A stretch of DNA of 18,364 nt. Source: Chloroflexi bacterium RBG_16_64_43 (lineage in GTDB: Bacteria > Chloroflexota > Anaerolineae > Anaerolineales > RBG-16-64-43). Position numbers and translations under genes: made by a program. Where the stretch lies: assembly GCA_001796965.1 (NCBI GenBank), contig MGOA01000035.1:1-18364 (forward strand). The letters run 5' to 3'. Position 1 is the stretch's first letter; every line of letters begins with the position of its first letter. The notes beneath the pieces were generated by a model, which was not told where the DNA came from, made no database searches, and was given only the letters and a program-made list of their open reading frames with translations. Positions 1 to 6,983 of this stretch are shown here, piece by piece.

Positions 1-124
1 GGAGGCGATGGCCAACAGCGACACGCCGCAAGCCGCGTGCGATGCGCTGGTGCAACTGGCCAATGCCGCCGGCGGACCCGACAACATTTCAGTCATTTGC
101 GTGGAGCTGGCAGGCTTGCCATGA
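1..124 (+). CDS. PP2C-family protein phosphatase, C-terminal end (partial)
   Basis: The frame starting at base 2 is open from the window edge to a TGA at 122-124 and gives about 40 residues. They end in a segment reading NAAGGPDNISVICVEL, the typical last strand of PP2C/Stp1-type metal-dependent Ser/Thr phosphatases, where the GGxDN aspartate binds a catalytic metal. Such enzymes remove phosphate from serine and threonine, usually opposing Hanks-type kinases. The stop overlaps the next start as ATGA, so the VWA gene is probably translationally coupled to it, and an FHA gene follows, which fits phospho-threonine signalling. Only the tail is visible, so full domain content and length are unknown. 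Confidence 0.8.
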   Translation, partial: EAMANSDTPQAACDALVQLANAAGGPDNISVICVELAGLP

Positions 125-1383
125 CCAGCGTTGCCCCGGCCGAGCCGTTCGTCGTCGACCTCAACCACAGTCGGACTGCGCTGCAGGTGCACACCGAGGC
201 GCAGGTGCTGTACACGCAAATCGCGGTCCGCCCGCCGCAGCGCGACGACGCTTCGCCCGCCCCGCCGCTCAACATGTGCCTGGTGCTCGATCGGTCGACC
301 TCCATGACCGGCGAGCGCCTGGATACCGCCCGCTCGTCGGCGGTCGAAGTCATCCGCCTGCTTCGCCCGCAAGACCGTCTCGGCCTGGTGACGTTCAGCG
401 ACAAGGCCGAACTGCTCATCCCCTCCGATGCCCACCTCTCTCCGACCGCGGCCAATAGCCGCCTCTCGGAGATACAGACCAGCGGCGCTACCGAGATTCT
501 CAAGGGGCTGCGGGCCGGCATGGAAGAGGTGCGCCGCGGGGCGGTGGGCGGAACCATCGACCACCTGATCCTGATCACCGACGGCCGCACCTATGGCGAT
601 GAGCAGGCCTGCATGGAGCTGGCCGACGAGGCCGCCCTGGAAGGGATCGAGATAACGGCCATCGGGGTCGGCGAAGCCTGGAACGACATCTTCCTGGATG
701 CGTTGGCCGCCAAGACGGGCGGACAAGCGGTCTATATCGAGAACCTGTCCACCCTCAACCGGATGCTCAAGCAGAAATTCCGCGAATTGGGGCTAGTCTA
801 CGCCGACCAAATATCGTTGAGCATCGACACTGCGCCGGGCGTCATGCTGCAGTCCTCCTTCCGCACCTCGCCCGCGCCCACCCCGCTGCCAGGAGGGACC
901 ACGCTGCGCCTGGGCTCGCTCTTCAGCGGCACGAGTCTGACGCTGTTGCTGCAGTTTGTCATTTCCACCATTCCCGAGCCGCTGGCTTCCTTCGAGGTGT
1001 GCACGATGCATTTTGGCGCGCATTTGGCGCAGACCAACATGCATCTCAACTCCTCGTTGGCGCTGTCCTTCCCGGTGCTCAAGGAGGCCGCGCCCGCGCC
1101 GATCTCGGGGCAGTTGCTCACCGCGGCACGCAGCGTGAACCTGTATCACTTGCAGGAGAAGGCGCTGGCCGACGCGCGTTCGGGTGACGCCGAACTCGGC
1201 ACGCGGCGGCTCAACCGCCTGGCGACCCAGCTCTTGGAGATCGGCCATGGAGAACTCGCGCGGTCGGTGATCGCCGAGGCCGAAGCGCTGGCCCAGGATC
1301 ACAAGCTGACCGAGCGCGGGCAGAAGCGGGTAAAGTATGGGACGCGCGCGCTGCTCGACGCGCACGCGGAGGGGCCGCGATGA
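121..1383 (+). CDS. VWA-domain protein
   Basis: This 420-residue protein starts at the ATG that overlaps the phosphatase stop (ATGA). A von Willebrand factor A domain spans about residues 51-215. Its metal-ion-dependent adhesion site looks complete: DRSTS at 57-61, a threonine near 124, and the ITDG aspartate at 154. VWA domains bind a divalent cation and mediate protein-protein contacts. The C-terminal half (about 220-400) is probably beta-rich followed by a helical tail and is not recognised further. No signal peptide or membrane segment is evident, so it is probably cytoplasmic. Placed between a PP2C phosphatase and an FHA protein, it is likely a scaffold or effector of the same signalling block. 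The exact partner cannot be told. It ends in another 4-base overlap with the next gene. Confidence 0.85.
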   Translation: MTSVAPAEPFVVDLNHSRTALQVHTEAQVLYTQIAVRPPQRDDASPAPPLNMCLVLDRSTSMTGERLDTARSSAVEVIRLLRPQDRLGLVTFSDKAELLIPSDAHLSPTAANSRLSEIQTSGATEILKGLRAGMEEVRRGAVGGTIDHLILITDGRTYGDEQACMELADEAALEGIEITAIGVGEAWNDIFLDALAAKTGGQAVYIENLSTLNRMLKQKFRELGLVYADQISLSIDTAPGVMLQSSFRTSPAPTPLPGGTTLRLGSLFSGTSLTLLLQFVISTIPEPLASFEVCTMHFGAHLAQTNMHLNSSLALSFPVLKEAAPAPISGQLLTAARSVNLYHLQEKALADARSGDAELGTRRLNRLATQLLEIGHGELARSVIAEAEALAQDHKLTERGQKRVKYGTRALLDAHAEGPR

Positions 1384-1886
1384 TCACCTGCCAACGCTGC
1401 AAGGCCTCCCTCTTTTTGGGCACGCTCTTCTGTCCCGAGTGCGGGTTGATGGTGGATGAAGATGCCGCCTCACCGACCGTCTCGTTGCCCGTCGATGAGG
1501 CCGAAGAAATCACCACCAAGCCTCGCCAAACGCAAGGCCCAGCGCTCCTCACCCGCCAAGATTCGATCGCGGTGCGGGTGATGGGCAGCACCGTCGCGAT
1601 TCCCCTGCGCGGCCAGCAGGACTACATACTTGGCCGGGCGGAGCCGACCCAGGCCATCCTGCCGGATATCGACCTCAACCGCTACGGGGCCCATGAGAAG
1701 GGTGTCTCCCGGCTGCACGCCCATCTGCGGTACGAGGGGAATTCGCTGATGGTGGTGGATCTGGGCAGTGCCAATGGTACCTTCCTCAACGGCACGCGAT
1801 TGACCCCCGAGAGACCCATGCCCCTCAGTGAGAACGACACGATCAGCCTGGGCAGCCTCAAGGTCCAGGTGTTCCGCAAGGACTAG
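1380..1886 (+). CDS. Zinc-ribbon and FHA-domain protein
   Basis: The 168-residue product has an N-terminal zinc ribbon (C4-x2-C7 and C18-x2-C21), a low-complexity linker with several threonines and acidic residues (about 25-60), and a C-terminal forkhead-associated domain (about 65-165). FHA hallmarks are present: GR at 85-86, SRLH at 110-113, and the LGSANGTFLNG loop at 128-138. FHA domains bind phosphothreonine peptides. The linker TVSLP and EEITT segments are possible kinase targets, as in GarA/Fha-type proteins, but that is inference. The start overlaps the VWA stop (ATGA) and is preceded by a strong GGAGGGG ribosome binding site at 1368-1374. The protein is the probable phospho-reader of the PP2C/VWA block. 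Confidence 0.9.
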   Translation: MITCQRCKASLFLGTLFCPECGLMVDEDAASPTVSLPVDEAEEITTKPRQTQGPALLTRQDSIAVRVMGSTVAIPLRGQQDYILGRAEPTQAILPDIDLNRYGAHEKGVSRLHAHLRYEGNSLMVVDLGSANGTFLNGTRLTPERPMPLSENDTISLGSLKVQVFRKD

Positions 1887-1900
1887 CCCCGGAGGCGCGG

Positions 1901-2143
1901 ATGACGATCACCGTGCTTATGCACCTGGTCAACGAGGAGGCGGTGATGGCGGAGATGGACGACTTGCCGCCCGCCACGGCCAACTTCCTCACCGTCCATC
2001 ACCCGCGCCGGCGCGACGGCAAGGATATTCCCTACCTGCAGGAGAACGTCTCCACCGTAATATGGGCGGCAAGCCGAGTGGCCTTCATCGAGATCCTGCC
2101 GGGCGAGGCCGAGGAGCGGCTGGTGACGTTTGTGCGCGAGTAG
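1901..2143 (+). CDS. Conserved-looking 80-residue protein of unknown function
   Basis: I do not recognise this family. The 80-residue product starts at an ATG preceded by GGAGG (about 1891-1895) and ends 4 bases before the next start. It is neutral to acidic, has no cysteine, signal peptide or membrane segment, and reads as alternating short hydrophobic strands with turns. Features that could be conserved are a central basic stretch (HHPRRRDGKD, about 48-57) and the segment VSTVIWAASRVAFIEIL, which suggests a small beta fold. The gene lies inside the signalling operon between the FHA gene and the response regulator, with normal spacing on both sides, so it is very probably real and may belong to the same pathway. 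No function can be assigned. Confidence 0.75.
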   Translation: MTITVLMHLVNEEAVMAEMDDLPPATANFLTVHHPRRRDGKDIPYLQENVSTVIWAASRVAFIEILPGEAEERLVTFVRE

Positions 2144-2147
2144 CACG

Positions 2148-2888
2148 ATGCCTCCAACGCCACGCCGACGCATCCTGGTTGTCGATGACGAACCGCGCAT
2201 GGTTCGCTTCATCCGCCTGAACCTGGAGCACGACGGCTTCCAGGTTTCGGAGGCGCACAACGGCACCCAGGCGCTCGAGCGGCTGCGTAACGACCTGCCG
2301 GACCTGGTCTTGCTGGACGTGATGCTGCCCGACATGGACGGTTTCGAAGTGCTGGGAATGATGCGCGAGTTCTCCAGTGTTCCGGTCATCATGGTCACCG
2401 CCAAGGGCGAGGAGAACGAACGCGTGCGCGGGCTCGAGCTGGGCGCCGACGATTACGTCACCAAACCCTTCAGCCCGCGCGAACTGGTCAGCCGCATCCG
2501 CGCCGTGTTGCGCCGGCTGGAGAGCCCGCAGCCCGGAGCGACTGGCCCGCTGGTGATCGACGGGCGGTTGCGCCTGGATTTCGACCGGCGCGAGATATGG
2601 GTCGAAGGCCGACTGGTGCGCTTACGCCCGACCGAATTCCGCCTGCTCTATCATTTGGTGCAGAACGCAGGCTGGGTCGTGCCTCACGACCAACTGTTGG
2701 CCAAAGTGTGGGGATATGAATACCGCGGTGAGACGCATTATCTGCGGCTGTATGTCAACTACCTGCGGCAGAAGCTGGAGCAGGATCCCTCTCACCCGGT
2801 CTACATTCTCACCGAGCACGGGGTCGGATACCGCTTCTTCGATTTCCGCCGCGCGGACGGCACCGCGGTACCTCTGGCTGAGAAGTGA
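2148..2888 (+). CDS. OmpR/PhoB-family response regulator
   Basis: This is a 246-residue two-domain transcription regulator. The receiver domain (about 8-123) has the acidic pair D13-D14, the phospho-accepting D57 in LLDVMLPDMDG, T84 and K106 in VTKPF. The winged-helix DNA-binding domain (about 132-232) has the usual recognition helix region followed by the beta hairpin ending in GVGYRF. The length is typical of the family. I start at the ATG at 2148 (PPTPRRRILVVDD), 4 bases after the previous stop; an in-frame start at 2130 would run back into that gene. No histidine kinase is present in the window, so the partner lies elsewhere or the regulator is controlled by other means such as Ser/Thr phosphorylation. 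The GTPase gene follows after 6 bases. Confidence 0.93.
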   Translation: MPPTPRRRILVVDDEPRMVRFIRLNLEHDGFQVSEAHNGTQALERLRNDLPDLVLLDVMLPDMDGFEVLGMMREFSSVPVIMVTAKGEENERVRGLELGADDYVTKPFSPRELVSRIRAVLRRLESPQPGATGPLVIDGRLRLDFDRREIWVEGRLVRLRPTEFRLLYHLVQNAGWVVPHDQLLAKVWGYEYRGETHYLRLYVNYLRQKLEQDPSHPVYILTEHGVGYRFFDFRRADGTAVPLAEK

Positions 2889-2894
2889 GCAGGC

Positions 2895-3404
2895 ATGACC
2901 CGACACGTCAAGATTCTCGTGACCGGACCTTTTGGCGCGGGCAAGTCGCGCCTGGTGCGCACCATATCCGAAATCGATGTGGTATCCACCGAGCGACGGC
3001 TGACTCGCTCTGGCGGAGACGGTAAAGACCACACCACCGTAGCGATGGATTACGGCCGGATCACCTTGGGCGACACCGTGGTGCACCTGACCGGCACGCC
3101 CGGCCAGGAGCGATTCGATTTCATGTGGGACATCCTCTCCGCGGAAACAGATGCGCTGCTGTTGGTCGTGGATTCGACCGCGCCCGAGAGCTTCGACGGC
3201 GCGCGCGATCTGCTCGCGCGGTTCGCCGCACTGGGAGTCCCCTACATGGTTGCCGCCAACAAACAAGATCTCCCCGGGGCCGCCTCGCTTCGCGCGGTGC
3301 AGCAGGCGGTGGCGCCCGGAGCCGAGGGCGCTGTATTGCCGTGTGTCGGCACGCGGGCGGCCTCCATCCGTCAGCTGTTGGCGCGCCTGGTCGAGGAGGT
3401 CTAG
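2895..3404 (+). CDS. Small Ras-like GTPase, CvnD/MglA-like
   Basis: The 169-residue protein is a single G domain. Visible motifs are the P-loop GPFGAGKS (11-18), a switch-I threonine pair (47-48) followed by AMDYG, G3 as GTPGQERF (67-74), and G4 as NKQD (122-125). G5 is weak (CVGT near 150-153). The pattern of a glycine/alanine-rich P-loop, TTVAMDYG, and GTPGQERF followed by FMWDIL matches the prokaryotic GTPases of Streptomyces conservons (CvnD) and the wider MglA/Arf-like group. It lacks a lipidation motif or membrane segment and is probably cytosolic. No Roadblock/LC7 partner (CvnB, MglB type) is encoded next to it, which is unusual for this family. It sits 6 bases after the response regulator and 1 base before the prenyltransferase gene. 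Confidence 0.9.
   Translation: MTRHVKILVTGPFGAGKSRLVRTISEIDVVSTERRLTRSGGDGKDHTTVAMDYGRITLGDTVVHLTGTPGQERFDFMWDILSAETDALLLVVDSTAPESFDGARDLLARFAALGVPYMVAANKQDLPGAASLRAVQQAVAPGAEGAVLPCVGTRAASIRQLLARLVEEV
3393..3399 (+). promoter_or_regulatory. Ribosome binding site setting a GTG start
   Basis: GAGGAGG lies inside the last codons of the GTPase gene, 6 bases upstream of GTG at 3406. Together they define the start of the UbiA-family gene; the same frame is open much further upstream but only as an overlap with the GTPase gene. Confidence 0.75.
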
Positions 3405-3405
3405 C

Positions 3406-4284
3406 GTGCACAAGCTGCGCCTCCTTGTCAAGAGCATGCGCCCGCGTCAGTGGCCGAAGAACATCTTCATCTTCGCCGCGCTCGGCTTCGACCGACAGAT
3501 ACTGGACCTGGGTGCGCTATTGCGGACCACGGGCGGGTTCGTGCTGCTGTGCCTGGCATCGGGGGTGGTCTACCTCATCAACGACGTTGCCGACCGCAAC
3601 CAGGACCGCCTGCACCCGGATAAGCGCAAGCGGCCGATCGCCGCGGGCGAGATCTCAGTGGCCCTGGCGCTGGCCGTGTCGGCCGTGCTCGGCCCGCTCT
3701 CCGTCGCCCTGGCGTTCCTGTTGAACCCGGTTCTCGGATGGCTTGTCTTCGGCTACTTGCTGCTCAACCTGGCTTATTCCTTCGCGCTCAAGCACGTGCC
3801 GATCGTCGACGCCTTGACGGTGGCCGCGGGGTTTGTCATCCGGGTAGCGGCCGGAGTGACTTTGATACAGGTCGAACGGTTTTCGCCGTGGTTGTACGTA
3901 TGCACGATCCTGCTCGCGCTGTACATCAGCTTCGGCAAACGCCGCGCCGAGTTGGCGCTGTTGGTCGACGACGCATCCAATCACCGCCGCGTGCTGGATG
4001 GGTACACCATTCCCCTGCTCGATAGCTACATCCAAATCGTCTCGGCGGCGACCATAGTCGCCTACTCGCTGTATACGTTCTCGGCACCCAACTTGCCCGC
4101 CAATCACTCGATGATGCTGACCGTGCCCTTTGTGGTGTACAGCATCTTCCGTTACCTGTACCTCATCCAGGTGGAAAAGGCCGGCGGTGCGCCCGAGGAA
4201 ATCGTCATGATGGATCGCCCCCTGCAGGCCGGGGTTGTGTTGTGGGCGCTGTCCGCCATGAGCATCCTCTACCTCCAGCGATGA
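3406..4284 (+). CDS. UbiA-family prenyltransferase, decaprenyl-phosphate phosphoribosyltransferase-like
   Basis: The 292-residue product is a polytopic membrane protein with about eight or nine hydrophobic segments. The first Asp-rich UbiA motif is NDVADRNQD (59-67), followed by HPDKRKRPIAAG, and the second conserved region is KHVPIVDAL (129-137) before an arginine-containing helix. FGKRRAEL (176-183) and DRPLQAG (270-276) resemble the DPPR-synthase branch (Rv3806c type), which transfers phosphoribose from PRPP to polyprenyl phosphate, rather than quinone-pathway UbiA. Members of this superfamily are often misassigned, so the substrate is inference. The GTG start has a strong binding site, and the stop overlaps the mevalonate kinase start (ATGA), supporting a role in isoprenoid lipid metabolism. 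Confidence 0.85.
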   Translation: MHKLRLLVKSMRPRQWPKNIFIFAALGFDRQILDLGALLRTTGGFVLLCLASGVVYLINDVADRNQDRLHPDKRKRPIAAGEISVALALAVSAVLGPLSVALAFLLNPVLGWLVFGYLLLNLAYSFALKHVPIVDALTVAAGFVIRVAAGVTLIQVERFSPWLYVCTILLALYISFGKRRAELALLVDDASNHRRVLDGYTIPLLDSYIQIVSAATIVAYSLYTFSAPNLPANHSMMLTVPFVVYSIFRYLYLIQVEKAGGAPEEIVMMDRPLQAGVVLWALSAMSILYLQR

Positions 4285-5207
4285 GTTACTCGGCCACCGC
4301 GTGCGCCAAGGTCATCCTGATCGGCGAGCACGCGGTCGTCTACGGGCGCCCAGCGGTCGCCCTTCCGCTGCCCGGCCTGCGCGCCCGCGCCGAATACACC
4401 CCCGGATCCTCTCCTTTTTCGCTCCAAGCGCCGCAGATAGCGCTGACCTCGCCCCTCGCGGAATTGCCCGCCGGCCACCCGCTGCGGCAGACGGTACGCA
4501 TCGTCTGTCAAGGGCTGGGTATCGAACTTGGCACGGGCACGCTGCGCATCACGTCCGATATCCCGGTGGCCTCCGGGCTCGGCTCGGGGGCCGCCGTCAC
4601 CACGGCCATCGTGCGTGCATTGGCATCCGTGCATGGCCTGGACCTCGCTCCGGCGCGGGTCTCGGACATCGTGTTCGAGGCTGAAGTCGTGTATCACGGC
4701 ACGCCCTCCGGCATCGACAATTCGGTCATCGCCCTCGAACGGCCGATTGTCTTCGTCCGCGGCGCTCCTCCGCAGCCGATTGAACTCGGCGCAACATTCG
4801 ACCTTACGATTGCCGACAGCGGTGTGCGCAGCGAGACTCGTTTTGCCGTCGGAGCCGTGCGCGAGGCGTGGCAACGGGATACGCCCACCTTCGAGCGCCT
4901 GTTCGATGAGATCGGGACCTGCGCGCGCCAGTCGCTGGCGGCACTGGCGAACGGCGACCTGCCGCAGGTCGGTGCTCTGATGAACCGCAATCAGGGCTTT
5001 CTTGAACAGGTCGGAGTGTCCAGCGCCGGACTCGAGCAATTGGTGGAGGCCGCGCGCCTTGCAGGCGCGCTCGGGGCCAAGCTATCGGGCGCGGGCATGG
5101 GAGGGAACGTTATCGCGCTGGGTGAGGCACACCAGTCTGCGGCGATTCGGGCCGCGTTGCAGGACGCAGGAGCTCGGTGGGTACGCACAACGACCGTTCA
5201 ACCATGA
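4281..5207 (+). CDS. mvk: Mevalonate kinase
   Basis: This 308-residue GHMP kinase phosphorylates mevalonate with ATP, an early step of the mevalonate route to isopentenyl diphosphate. Visible motifs: K10 with ILIGEHAVVYGRPA near the N-terminus (motif 1), DIPVASGLGSGAAV at 93-106 (ATP-binding motif 2), GTPSGIDNS with the probable catalytic D146, and KLSGAGMGGN at 267-276 (motif 3). The length and HAVVYG signature favour mevalonate kinase over phosphomevalonate kinase or galactokinase. The ATG at 4281 overlaps the preceding stop; an upstream start in frame would lie inside the prenyltransferase gene. No other mevalonate-pathway gene is in the window. The stop overlaps the next start. Confidence 0.92.
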   Translation: MSYSATACAKVILIGEHAVVYGRPAVALPLPGLRARAEYTPGSSPFSLQAPQIALTSPLAELPAGHPLRQTVRIVCQGLGIELGTGTLRITSDIPVASGLGSGAAVTTAIVRALASVHGLDLAPARVSDIVFEAEVVYHGTPSGIDNSVIALERPIVFVRGAPPQPIELGATFDLTIADSGVRSETRFAVGAVREAWQRDTPTFERLFDEIGTCARQSLAALANGDLPQVGALMNRNQGFLEQVGVSSAGLEQLVEAARLAGALGAKLSGAGMGGNVIALGEAHQSAAIRAALQDAGARWVRTTTVQP

Positions 5208-5821
5208 GTGACAGCCGCGACCCAGCGGATCTCGAGAACCCGAAGCCGCTGCCGCCGCTCGAAACGGGGACGACCCGCAAAGGATTGAGCGGCCTCTGGC
5301 TTACCGTGGCGCGCCTGCTCAGCCTTGCGGCCGTGATCGGCATTACGCTCTACATCTTCTCGATTCGCGATCGCGCCGCGCAATTGGCGGTGTACGGCTA
5401 CCCCGGAATCTTCTTGCTCTCGGTTCTCGCCAACGCCACCCTCTTCTTGCCCGCGCCGGGCGTGGCATTTGTCTTCAGCATGGGAGCGGTCTTTCCCCCA
5501 CTACCGGTGGCCTTGGCGGCCGGGGCGGGCGCAGCGTTGGGCGAACTCTCCGGATACCTGGCCGGGTTCTCCGGACGCGCCGTGCTCGAGCGGTCGTCAC
5601 GAGTCGAGCGCCTGGAACGGTTGATGCGCCGCTACGGGTCATTGACGATTACCGTGCTGGCGCTCATCCCTAACCCGGTCTTCGATGTGGCAGGAATCAT
5701 CGCGGGCATCTTGCGGATGCCCGTTCAGAAGTTCCTCTTCTATTGTTGGATTGGCAAGACGCTTAAGATGCTGGCGTTCGCTTTTGCCGGCGCATACGCA
5801 ATGCGATGGCTCACGCCTTGA
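5204..5821 (+). CDS. VTT-domain (DedA/SNARE-associated-like) membrane protein
   Basis: The 205-residue protein has a hydrophilic proline-rich N-terminus (1-30), a membrane helix (about 32-53), and the VTT/DedA core. The core includes re-entrant-type segments around FLPAPGVAFVFSMGAVF (81-97), the GELSGYLAGFSGR motif (113-125), and PNPVFDVAGIIAG (156-168) with a conserved arginine shortly after. DedA-family proteins act in the cytoplasmic membrane, and several recycle or flip polyprenyl phosphate or phospholipids. Coupling to a prenyl-phosphate enzyme and mevalonate kinase would suit a role with polyprenyl lipids, but this is inference. The start overlaps the mvk stop (ATGA). The 3' end overlaps the convergent menC-like gene by 11 bases. 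Confidence 0.85.
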   Translation: MSDSRDPADLENPKPLPPLETGTTRKGLSGLWLTVARLLSLAAVIGITLYIFSIRDRAAQLAVYGYPGIFLLSVLANATLFLPAPGVAFVFSMGAVFPPLPVALAAGAGAALGELSGYLAGFSGRAVLERSSRVERLERLMRRYGSLTITVLALIPNPVFDVAGIIAGILRMPVQKFLFYCWIGKTLKMLAFAFAGAYAMRWLTP

Positions 5822-6920
5822 GAAGGGCGCGCCGCAGCGTGGATCGGTGCAGCCGATCCCATCGCAGGTCGACACCAATTCCCGGCCCGGTAGGGACGGT
5901 CAGTGTGCTATCGCTGTTCAGGACGAACGGCTGCTCAATGAGGTCTTCAGCGTAGTATCGATCGGAGGCCGAAAGGTCCCCGGGCAACCGAAAGTTGGGG
6001 AGCGTGGCCAGCGCGACATTGGCCGCGCGACCGATTCCCGTTTCGAGCATGCCTCCGCACCAGACGGGGATGCTGCGTTGCGCGCACAGGTCGTGGACGC
6101 GCCGCGCCTCACCCAATCCTCCAACTCGGCCTGGCTTGATGTTGATGATCCGGCAAGCGCCAAGATCCAGGGCGGCCCCGGCGCTGGCCGCATCGCCGAT
6201 GCTCTCATCCAGGCAGACGGGCGTCCGCAGTTGGGCCTGCAGACGACTGTGATCTGTTAGTTCGGTCGCCCCAAGCGGCTGCTCGATCATTGCTAAGTCG
6301 AATTCGTCCAGCACCTTGAACACCGGCAGGTCCGCAAGCGAATAGCCCGCATTTGCATCCACTTGCAGGGCGAGACCCGGAAACGCCTTACGCAGGGCGC
6401 GTACGGCCTCAACATCCCGGCCGGGCTTGATTTTGACTTTAACCCGGGCGTACCCGCTGCGCACGTACTCTTCCACAGCCTGCAACAACGCGGAGGTACT
6501 TTCTTGGATGCCAACAGAGACACCCACCGCTACCCGGTCGCCCTTTCCACCCAAGTACTGGGCCAACGATTGCCCGGCCTGCTTTGCGAACAGATCCCAG
6601 ACCGCGGCCTCCAGCCCGGCCTTAGCCATGGGATGCCCACGCGTACCGTCCAGCACCCGCCGCAGCTGTTGCGGCTCCTCGACCTCGGCCGCAAGAACCG
6701 CGGGGATAAGAAAGTCGGTCAGCACGTGCCACACCGTGCTGGTGGTCTCATAAGAAAAGTCCGGCTGCTGTCCGGCGACGCACTCGCCCCAGCCCTCGGC
6801 ACCACGGGCGCAGGCTCGCACCAACACCGCCTCCCGCTCGCGGGTGATCCCGAACGATGTTACGAACGGCTCGCGCAGGGACATGCGGATGTGATGGAGT
6901 TCGATCGATTCAAGTCGCAT
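5811..6920 (-). CDS. menC: o-Succinylbenzoate synthase / N-succinylamino acid racemase family enzyme (MenC-type)
   Basis: The 369-residue product belongs to the enolase superfamily. The N-terminal capping domain (1-about 125) precedes an (alpha/beta)7-beta barrel. Catalytic positions are intact: KVK at 161-163 (general acid/base K163), metal ligands D188 (QVDAN), E213 (IEQP) and D238 (CLDES), and K262 (NIKPGRVGG) as the opposite base. This spacing matches the NSAR/OSBS subfamily. OSBS makes o-succinylbenzoate for menaquinone; relatives racemise N-succinyl amino acids, and many do both. No other men gene is nearby, so the physiological reaction is open. The ATG has a GGAAGGA binding site (6928-6934) and a promoter at 6984-7012, so it can be expressed separately from the upstream genes. 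Confidence 0.9.
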   Translation of the reverse strand: MRLESIELHHIRMSLREPFVTSFGITREREAVLVRACARGAEGWGECVAGQQPDFSYETTSTVWHVLTDFLIPAVLAAEVEEPQQLRRVLDGTRGHPMAKAGLEAAVWDLFAKQAGQSLAQYLGGKGDRVAVGVSVGIQESTSALLQAVEEYVRSGYARVKVKIKPGRDVEAVRALRKAFPGLALQVDANAGYSLADLPVFKVLDEFDLAMIEQPLGATELTDHSRLQAQLRTPVCLDESIGDAASAGAALDLGACRIINIKPGRVGGLGEARRVHDLCAQRSIPVWCGGMLETGIGRAANVALATLPNFRLPGDLSASDRYYAEDLIEQPFVLNSDSTLTVPTGPGIGVDLRWDRLHRSTLRRALLKA

Positions 6921-6951
6921 GCCTGGTTCCTTCCCCGCCTCGTTTCGCTGT

Positions 6952-6963
6952 GAGCCCGGGCTC
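6952..6963. repeat. 12-bp perfect palindrome in the menC leader
   Basis: GAGCCCGGGCTC is perfectly self-complementary. It lies between the predicted menC-like transcription start and its ribosome binding site, so it could be an operator or a small leader hairpin. In GC-rich DNA a 12-bp palindrome can also arise by chance. Confidence 0.4.
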
Positions 6964-6983
6964 GGGGCCCAAGCCCTTCTGAC

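Noticed and set aside
37..120. Upstream extension of the VWA protein by 28 residues
   Set aside because: The extension lies entirely in the coding end of the PP2C gene in another frame; the ATG at 121 forms an ATGA overlap typical of this operon.
2622..3437. 271-codon minus-strand frame opposite the regulator and GTPase genes
   Set aside because: It crosses two well-supported genes and carries no recognisable domain, so it is a shadow frame.
4269..5039. 256-codon minus-strand frame opposite mevalonate kinase
   Set aside because: Arginine- and glycine-rich composition without motifs, antisense to a clear GHMP kinase.
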